Below, piece by piece: positions 58,562 to 64,000 of a DNA stretch of 64,000 bases. The translations under genes and the position numbers were made by a program. Origin of the DNA: DAIRUS01 sp036803205 (GTDB lineage: Bacteria; Patescibacteriota; Minisyncoccia; Minisyncoccales; GBS-2). How positions within the stretch are numbered: the first letter of the stretch is position 1; each line of letters starts with the position of its first letter. The notes under the pieces are model-generated. The model worked only from the letters and a program-made list of their open reading frames with translations, made no database searches and was not told the origin of the DNA. The stretch is from NCBI GenBank assembly GCA_036803205.1, contig DAIRUS010000002.1, positions 36,664 to 100,663 of the forward strand, read 5' to 3'.

Positions 58562-59500
58562 ATGCCGGCAAATTTACCTCCCCAATATTTTATTGTTGAA
58601 GCAAAATTAAAAAATGCCTCTACGGCAGAAGAAAAAATCTCAATTTATGAAGAATTATTAAGAATTGTTCCTAAACACAAAGGAACAGAAAAACTTCAAA
58701 AGGATTTAAAAAGAAAAATTGCTAAATTAAAAAAAGAAGAAAAGAAAAAACCAAAAAGAGAGTCAATTTATTTGGTGAAAAAAGAGGGGGCCGGTCAAGT
58801 GGTGATTGTTGGACCACCAAATTCTGGAAAATCGAGTTTGTTAAATGCCCTCACCAATGCTAAAGCCAGAGTGGCGCCATTTCCTTTCGCTACTCAAATT
58901 CCTCAACCGGGGATGATGCCTTATGAAAATATTTTAATTCAACTTATTGATACTCCACCAATTACAAAAAATTTTTTTCCCGGCTGGCTAAGAGAAATAA
59001 TCAGAGAGGCCGATGGTTTGTTAATTTTGCTTGATTTATCTCAAGAGGCAGTGTTTCAAGAGATAGAAAACTTGAAAATGGTCTTCAAAAATTGGAGATT
59101 AGAAAACAAAAAAATGATTTGGGTTGGAAATAAGATTGATTTAGAAAAAGGGAAAGAAAATGTTGAAAAAATCAAATTAAAAGCCGACTTTCCTTTTAAC
59201 ATAAAATGCATTTCTGTTTTAAAAAGGATAGGTCTGGAAGATTTAAAAAAGGAAATTTTTGACCTCCTGGAGATTGTGAGAATTTACACCAAATCCCCCG
59301 CTAAAGAACCGAATTTTTCCCAACCCTTTATTTTGCGAAAGGGGCAAAAGGTGATTGAGTTAGCTTCGCAAATTCATGAAGGTTTAAGTCAAAATTTTCA
59401 TTATGCCAAGTTATTGAAAAAAGATTTAAAAAAGCCAAAAATTGTTGGCAAAGATTATCTCTTGGAAGATGAAGACATCATTGAAATTCACGCCCGCTAA
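58562..59500 (+). CDS. DRG/Obg-like GTPase with TGS domain
   Basis: A 312-residue P-loop GTPase: helical N-terminus (about 1-70) with many lysines, G1 GPPNSGKSSLLNALT (about 83-97), G3 IDTPP, G4 NKID, and a C-terminal TGS domain from about 240 (PFILRKGQKVIELASQIHEG). The layout matches eukaryotic and archaeal DRG proteins, which bind ribosomes, better than bacterial Obg. A TATAAT box lies about 14 bases before the ATG. Confidence 0.87.
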   Translation: MPANLPPQYFIVEAKLKNASTAEEKISIYEELLRIVPKHKGTEKLQKDLKRKIAKLKKEEKKKPKRESIYLVKKEGAGQVVIVGPPNSGKSSLLNALTNAKARVAPFPFATQIPQPGMMPYENILIQLIDTPPITKNFFPGWLREIIREADGLLILLDLSQEAVFQEIENLKMVFKNWRLENKKMIWVGNKIDLEKGKENVEKIKLKADFPFNIKCISVLKRIGLEDLKKEIFDLLEIVRIYTKSPAKEPNFSQPFILRKGQKVIELASQIHEGLSQNFHYAKLLKKDLKKPKIVGKDYLLEDEDIIEIHAR

Positions 59501-59973
59501 AAGAAATAGTTTAAAAACCAATTGATGCCATAACGACCGGCAAAAGCTAAAATCAAATAGAAAATAGTTTTCCCAATAAAGACGGCTAGAAAAAATTTTT
59601 TAACTTCATATTTTAAAAGTCCAGCTAAAATTCCAACAATGTCATCGGGCAAAGGGGTGGCAGCAAATAAAATGATGACAAAAAATCCGCCATATTTTTT
59701 AAACATTTCTTTCGCTTTTACCATTTGATTTTTAATATAATTTTGGGCGATTTTTCCTCCTCCATATCCTAAGGCATAACCAGAAAATTCGCCTAAAGTA
59801 GCGCCCAGGCCGGCAGTTATTCCCAAAATAATGGGGTTTAAAAATGGGCCCAAACTAAAAATAAAAGTACCGGCGGGAAGCGGTAAAATTATTGTTGAGG
59901 AACCAATTAAACTAATTAAAAAAGCTCCTAAATAACCAAAGGAGGAAAGAAAAGTAAAAATTTCTTGAGCCAT
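59497..59973 (-). CDS. DedA/VTT-family (YqaA-like) membrane protein
   Basis: A 158-residue protein with four or five hydrophobic segments, starting at the ATG at 59973, whose first base is the last base of the metK stop (TAATG). Features of the VTT/SNARE-associated family are FPLPAGTFIF-like LPLPAGTFIFSLG, GATLGEFSGYALGYGGG and FAATPLPDDIVGILAG. Members flip lipids or lipid carriers. The extension upstream of 59973 inside metK is unlikely to be used. Confidence 0.82.
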   Translation of the reverse strand: MAQEIFTFLSSFGYLGAFLISLIGSSTIILPLPAGTFIFSLGPFLNPIILGITAGLGATLGEFSGYALGYGGGKIAQNYIKNQMVKAKEMFKKYGGFFVIILFAATPLPDDIVGILAGLLKYEVKKFFLAVFIGKTIFYLILAFAGRYGINWFLNYFF

Positions 59974-61121
59974 TAAATTTTTTCTAAGATCTCTTTTATT
60001 TTGTCGGTTTTTTCCCAACTGAAATCAGGATCTTGACGACCAAAATGGCCAAAGCAGGCGGTTTTTTTATAAATTGGTCGTAAAAGATTAAGTTGTCTTA
60101 TTATCCCCCCAGGGGTTAAATCAAAAACTTTGGGAATAATTTTTACCAATTTTTCTTCAGAAATTTTCCCGCTAGCAAAAGTATTAATATTTAAAGAGAG
60201 AGGATTTGTTCCGCTAATCACATAAGCTAATTCAACCAGACATTTTTCGGCTAAATTCGCGGCTACAATGTTTTTGGCAATATATCGAGCCATATAAGCA
60301 CCGGCTCTATCAACTTTGGTTGGGTCTTTACCACTAAAGCTGCCACCTCCTATTGGGATTTGAGGACCGTAGGCATCAACAACATTTTTGCGACCAGTCA
60401 TCCCTGTGTCAGAGACCGGTCCACCAATGACAAATCGTCCGGTATTGTTGATATAGAACTTTGTTTTCTTATCTAAATATTTTTTACAAACCGGAACAAT
60501 TACTTCTTTCGTTATCTCTTCTTTAAGTTTTTTCATAGAAATATCAGGGTCATGTTGAGCGGCTATCACTGCCGCATCTAATCTTTGAACTTTTTCGTTT
60601 TGATATTCTAAAGTAACCTGAGACTTTCCGTCTGGTCTTAAATAAGGAAGAATTCCTTTTTTTCTAACCTCATTTAATCTCATTATCAATTTATGAGCCA
60701 GCATTATTGGTAATGGCATCAATTCGGGAGTTTCTTTGGTGGCATAACCTATCGAGACGCCTTGGTCACCTGCTCCCTGTTTTTTTGTTCCAGTTTTTCT
60801 CACCCCCCGAGCAATATCTGGCGATTGTTCAGAAATAGTATTTAAAACTGCCACCGTTCGCCAATCAAAACCATATTCTGGTCTTGTATAACCGATATCT
60901 CTTATTACTTCCCGGACTACATTGTTAACATCTACCCAACCTTTGGTAGTAACTTCTCCTCCAATAATAACATAACCCTTACTGACAAAAACTTCGCAAG
61001 CCACTCGGGCACATTTATCTTGTTTTAAAATTTCGTCTAAAATCGCATCGGCAACAGTATCAGCGATTTTATCTGGATGACCGGAAGAAACTGATTCGGC
61101 GGTCAACAAATATCTTTTCAT
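59973..61121 (-). CDS. metK: S-adenosylmethionine synthetase
   Basis: Makes SAM from methionine and ATP. The 382-residue protein has LLTAESVSSGHPDKIADTVA, GEVTTKGWVDV, GAGDQGVSIGYA (the ATP-binding GAGDQG motif), GGGSFSGKDPTKVDRAGAYM (P-loop-like) and FGHFGRQDPDFSWE. The active-site set is complete. SAM supply suits the several methyltransferases and the radical SAM enzyme of this window. Confidence 0.96.
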   Translation of the reverse strand: MKRYLLTAESVSSGHPDKIADTVADAILDEILKQDKCARVACEVFVSKGYVIIGGEVTTKGWVDVNNVVREVIRDIGYTRPEYGFDWRTVAVLNTISEQSPDIARGVRKTGTKKQGAGDQGVSIGYATKETPELMPLPIMLAHKLIMRLNEVRKKGILPYLRPDGKSQVTLEYQNEKVQRLDAAVIAAQHDPDISMKKLKEEITKEVIVPVCKKYLDKKTKFYINNTGRFVIGGPVSDTGMTGRKNVVDAYGPQIPIGGGSFSGKDPTKVDRAGAYMARYIAKNIVAANLAEKCLVELAYVISGTNPLSLNINTFASGKISEEKLVKIIPKVFDLTPGGIIRQLNLLRPIYKKTACFGHFGRQDPDFSWEKTDKIKEILEKI

Positions 61122-61123
61122 AT

Positions 61124-61549
61124 TTAAACTTCCATTAATTTTAAGCCTGTTTTCCTATTATAAACCTTTTTAATTTTTTTTGGAAATGGAAAGAAAATAA
61201 TCTCGCAAGCGCCAACCACCTTTGCTTCCACCAAATGACCAGCAATTGTTTTAAAATTTTTGTCGGCAAAAGTAGCATGAGAATGGACAAAAACTTCTTT
61301 TTTAAAATAGCAAACATTGCCGGTAATATTAGCTATTTCCAAAGGTTTTTTAAATTTTTTTTGAATATATTTTTTCTTATCCACATTATAATAAGCCAAA
61401 ATTGCTTCTTTTACCGCTCCCAAACCAATAAAAAATCCACCATTTTGAGCTTCTTTTTGGCAAAATTTTTCAATAAATTTATTAATTTCTTTGCCCAGCG
61501 GAATTTTCAAAATATAAAAATTGGGAAATTTTTTAAAGCTTAAAACCAT
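61124..61549 (-). CDS. PPC/DUF296-domain protein
   Basis: A 141-residue protein of the PCC/PPC (DUF296) fold: GGFFIGLGAVKEAILAYYNV, EIANITGNVCYFKKEVFVHSH with the histidine pair, and TIAGHLVEAKVVGACEIIFF. In plants and bacteria such domains occur as DNA-binding or trimeric proteins. The bacterial role is not known. It is two bases upstream of metK, on the same strand. Confidence 0.85.
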   Translation of the reverse strand: MVLSFKKFPNFYILKIPLGKEINKFIEKFCQKEAQNGGFFIGLGAVKEAILAYYNVDKKKYIQKKFKKPLEIANITGNVCYFKKEVFVHSHATFADKNFKTIAGHLVEAKVVGACEIIFFPFPKKIKKVYNRKTGLKLMEV

Positions 61550-61737
61550 ATTTTCCTATTTTAGCTTATTTTTAAAAATTATTAAAACATATCTAAAACT
61601 TAAAATAAATCATAAAAGACGGAAAAAAACAGAAAATTCATTGCTACCTAGCAGTATACTTTCTGCCAAAAGGAATTCCTTCCTCTTTATTATGGAGGTT
61701 TATTATCCAGAGTAAACGAGAAACAGACCAAAATTTT

Positions 61738-61812
61738 TGGTGGGCGTACCAGGATTCAAACCTGGGACCTTCCGCTTGTGAAACGGACGCTCTGTCCCTG
61801 AGCTATACGCCC
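61738..61812 (-). tRNA. tRNA-Val (anticodon CAC)
   Basis: A 75-base tRNA on the minus strand with acceptor GGGCGTA / TACGCCC, anticodon stem TCCGT / GCGGA around loop TTCACAA (CAC), and T-arm CCAGGTTTGAATCCTGG. CCA is encoded. Confidence 0.93.
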
Positions 61813-61870
61813 AATTTTAGGTAAATGAAAAATTCTCCTTTTTTAAAGATAGCAAATTTTTTTATTTTAA

Positions 61871-61899
61871 TAAAGCCTGGCTTATTCAGCCAGGCTTTA
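61871..61899 (-). terminator. Rho-independent terminator of the surface-protein gene
   Basis: A 12-bp perfect stem (TAAAGCCTGGCT, 61871-61882, with 61888-61899) and a five-base loop, followed by a T-rich tract on the minus strand. It is 27 bases after the surface-protein stop. Confidence 0.88.
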
Positions 61900-61925
61900 T
61901 CGTTAATCTTTGAGAGAAAGAAATT

Positions 61926-64000
61926 CTATTTCAAAAACTCTTTTGTTTTAATCTGGGCAATTTTTAATTGCAAAAGTTTTTGGGATTTATATTCTTGGTA
62001 TTTTCTTTTCCTCTCATCTAACCATCTTTCCAATTGGATAATCCGGGCCTTGAAAAGCCAGATAACCAAGATCGTTAATGCTAAAGGCAATAAAAATGAG
62101 TCAAATAAAATATTATTTGTCAAACCAGTCGGAAGGGCGGTGATTCCAGCTATTGCTCTCTTTTGAACAATAACTTGAGCGGTATCAGAAATAGAAACGG
62201 TAGCACTAGAGGCTGAAACTGAATTTGTTAAAGTAGTATCGCCAAAAGGAAAATATTCTCCTGAGAAAATTTCTGCCTCAAAAGTGATAGTTTTTCTCTG
62301 ATAAGGTAAAAGACTACCAATATTCAAACCAGCCAGAATGTCTCCTGTCGTTGCCACTCCATCAATTTTAAGATTGCCTCGATATCTGATTTTTTCAGGT
62401 AAAGTATCTTTGACAATGATATTTTCTAGTGGAGTTTCTCTCGTTTTAACATGAATGGTAAAAGAAATTATCTCTCCCGGTTGGGCATAAATTGTATTTC
62501 CTAAAGTGGTTCCTTTAGAGATATTTTGAGCTAACTTTTCTAAATCCAAAGACCCAATGACTGGTTGAGTTCCAATATAAATTGTCACACTATCAGAATC
62601 AGTACCACCAGGACCAGAACAAGTAATAGTATAGGTTCTTGAAGAAGTTAAGCTGCCGGTTGATTCTGAACCAGAAGTTGGTTTTGAACCCGACCAGGCA
62701 CCTGAAGCAGAACAAGAAGTAACATTGCTTGAACTCCAAGTTAAAGTAGCTGAAGTGTTATAGGGAATGGTAATTGGACCATCTGAGCCATTAGCTTTAA
62801 TATCAACTATTGGCGAGGGAGAAGGAGGAACATAACAAGAATAAACATTAATATAAGTTGTACTTTCAGCTGATTGGCTCTCTCTAGTTACTTTTACTTT
62901 AGCTAAATAATTCCCGGCTGAGAAGAAATCACAAAGATTTAAAGCAGTATAAGAAAGAGAGGAAGTGGTATAAATTTTATCCCAAATACCATCCGAAGTG
63001 CAGTCAAAAAAGTAACTAATCTCTCCGCCAGCTGTTCCAGAAACAGTAGCTGTCAAACTAACATCAGTCAAAGGAAGACAACCTGAAGAAGGAAAGGCAG
63101 AAAGAGAAACAAAAAGAGTTGGAGTAGAAACGTAGATGGTAACGTTATCTGAAGTAGTACCACCAGGACCAGAACAAGTAATAGTATAGGTTCTTGAAGA
63201 AGTTAAGCTGCCGGTTGATTCTGAACCAGAAGTTGGTTTTGAACCCGACCAGGCACCTGAAGCAGAACAAGAAGTAACATTGCTTGAACTCCAAGTTAAA
63301 GTAGCTGAAGTGTTATAGGGAATGGTAATTGGACCATCTGAGCCATTAGCTTTAATATCAACTATTGGCGAGGGAGAAGAAACCGTAATTGTCGCCTGGG
63401 CCCAGGCAGGCTCAGCTGCTCCTCTTTCAACATAGACCTTGGCATTATAAGTTCCACCTACTGAATAGTCACAGGCATCATAAACTATTTTTGGGTTATC
63501 GGAAATATTGAAGAAAACATATTCCCAAGTTCCATCGCTTGTACAATCAAATTTGTAATTGATGGTGCCGACAGCCGTACCGGTAACAGTGGCTTTTAAA
63601 TCAACATCATTTAATGGCGCTGAACCTGAAGAAGGAATGGCTTCCAGGGCGACAAAAAGTGTTTGGTTTTTGACTAAAACATTCATTGAATCGGAAGCTG
63701 AAAGACCCCTGGAGTCAGTAACAGTCAAAGTACAGCTGAAAGTAGTATCAGCCGAAACTGTCGGAGCAATAAATGTTGGTTGGGCAATATGAGAATTGGA
63801 TAAATTTCCACCAGTACAAGTCCATTTAAAAGTAATCGGATCGCCATCAGGGTCAGAGCCAGAACCTTCTAAAGTAATATTTTGAGTTTCTAAAACCACT
63901 TTATCAGGTCCGGCATTGGCAGTTGGCGGATTATTGGGTGGTAAAACACAATTGCCACTTTGACAGACTTTTCCTTGAGAGGCACAATCTTGATAGTTTT
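61926..64000 (-). CDS. Large repeat-containing surface protein with DUF11 domain (N-terminus beyond window)
   Basis: At least 691 codons; the frame is open to the window edge, so no start is seen. In order: a Cys-containing segment and ANAGPDKVVLETQNITLEG, a PKD/cadherin-like domain, then two copies of a unit (PKD-like SCD..DG.W domain plus a PIVDIKANGSDGPITI-type Ig-like domain). Then come a DUF11 domain (LEKLAQNISKGTTLGNTIYA...; IVKDTLPEKIRYRGNL), one membrane helix (FLLPLALTILVIWLF) and a charged inner tail. The 185-residue unit contains a 223-base segment identical in both copies. It is likely a surface adhesin or host-contact protein. A strong terminator follows. Confidence 0.87.
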   Translation of the reverse strand, partial: NYQDCASQGKVCQSGNCVLPPNNPPTANAGPDKVVLETQNITLEGSGSDPDGDPITFKWTCTGGNLSNSHIAQPTFIAPTVSADTTFSCTLTVTDSRGLSASDSMNVLVKNQTLFVALEAIPSSGSAPLNDVDLKATVTGTAVGTINYKFDCTSDGTWEYVFFNISDNPKIVYDACDYSVGGTYNAKVYVERGAAEPAWAQATITVSSPSPIVDIKANGSDGPITIPYNTSATLTWSSSNVTSCSASGAWSGSKPTSGSESTGSLTSSRTYTITCSGPGGTTSDNVTIYVSTPTLFVSLSAFPSSGCLPLTDVSLTATVSGTAGGEISYFFDCTSDGIWDKIYTTSSLSYTALNLCDFFSAGNYLAKVKVTRESQSAESTTYINVYSCYVPPSPSPIVDIKANGSDGPITIPYNTSATLTWSSSNVTSCSASGAWSGSKPTSGSESTGSLTSSRTYTITCSGPGGTDSDSVTIYIGTQPVIGSLDLEKLAQNISKGTTLGNTIYAQPGEIISFTIHVKTRETPLENIIVKDTLPEKIRYRGNLKIDGVATTGDILAGLNIGSLLPYQRKTITFEAEIFSGEYFPFGDTTLTNSVSASSATVSISDTAQVIVQKRAIAGITALPTGLTNNILFDSFLLPLALTILVIWLFKARIIQLERWLDERKRKYQEYKSQKLLQLKIAQIKTKEFLK
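62601..62823. repeat. Exact 223-bp repeat, copy A
   Basis: Identical to 63156-63378 by direct reading, 555 bases apart, within the surface-protein gene. It encodes the Ig-like domain with the conserved TWSSSNVTSCSASGAWSG segment. The rest of the 185-codon unit has diverged. Confidence 0.85.
63156..63378. repeat. Exact 223-bp repeat, copy B
   Basis: Identical to 62601-62823. The lack of even silent differences means recent duplication, gene conversion, or an assembly effect. Confidence 0.85.

Overview
The window looks like about 64 kb of a Candidate Phyla Radiation (Patescibacteria, probably Parcubacteria-like) genome. The case rests on low GC, short intergenic spaces, compact versions of housekeeping proteins (an aspartyl-tRNA synthetase without the bacterial insertion, a short DnaX, a reduced MurF), the AmmeMemoRadiSam trio, a membrane-anchored Clp-type ATPase and many small membrane proteins of no clear family. 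UGA is an ordinary stop codon: the conserved EF-P C-terminus ends on TGA. Genus-level placement cannot be made from the sequence alone. The record is a scaffold with two 100-base N gaps (10516-10615 and 20858-20957).

Layout. 1-7 kb: half of a split division and cell-wall cluster on the minus strand (murG, ftsW, murD, a MurL-type epimerase, mraY, a D,D-carboxypeptidase). 7-12 kb: aspS, then an apparent operon of methyltransferase, FeeM/LuxI-like acyl synthase, 7TM histidine kinase and response regulator, interrupted by a gap that is probably an assembly artefact. 12-16.5 kb: murC with a small membrane protein and an anchored methyltransferase, a PhoU remnant, a cyclic phosphodiesterase, thymidine kinase and an HTH/LAGLIDADG-like protein. 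16.5-23.9 kb: the AmmeMemoRadiSam genes, split by tRNA-Ser, a compositionally different accessory block, a gap, two metallophosphoesterases and a candidate structured small RNA.

23.8-27.3 kb: an apparent inositol-phospholipid operon (myo-inositol-phosphate synthase, PadR regulator, zinc-ribbon/HAD protein, CDP-alcohol phosphatidyltransferase), divergent from a second PadR gene across a perfect 14-bp-arm palindrome. 27.4-32.9 kb: EF-P, DUF1858, a metallopeptidase, DUF488, superoxide reductase, RadC and flavodoxin, mixed with at least four decayed genes. 33-42.4 kb: tRNA-Gln overlapping dnaX, then GtrA, COG2426, cysS, dnaB, recR, rplU, rmuC, a Ca2+/cation antiporter and an amino-acid permease. 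42.5-50 kb: a P-type ATPase, tRNA-Glu, and the second half of the wall cluster (murF, ftsI, ftsL-like, rsmH, mraZ) with MraZ boxes upstream. 50-54.5 kb: the membrane Clp ATPase with small membrane partners, and prmC. 54.5-61.5 kb: DUF429, tgt, an HDAC-family deacetylase, a DUF4015 glycosidase, a DRG-type GTPase with TGS domain, a DedA-like protein, metK and a PPC-domain protein. 61.7-64 kb: tRNA-Val and the C-terminal part of a large repeat-containing surface protein that runs off the window.

Together the genes describe a small cell that builds peptidoglycan, probably obtaining D-glutamate by the MurD2/MurL route. It may make an inositol lipid under PadR control, appears to tolerate oxygen through superoxide reductase, and carries one possible acyl-signal/two-component circuit. 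The most promising undescribed items are the small RNA at 22458-22616, the palindrome-controlled ino1 operon, the acyl synthase/kinase operon, the membrane Clp system, and a three-copy palindromic element with a constant TGCCATGGCA core.
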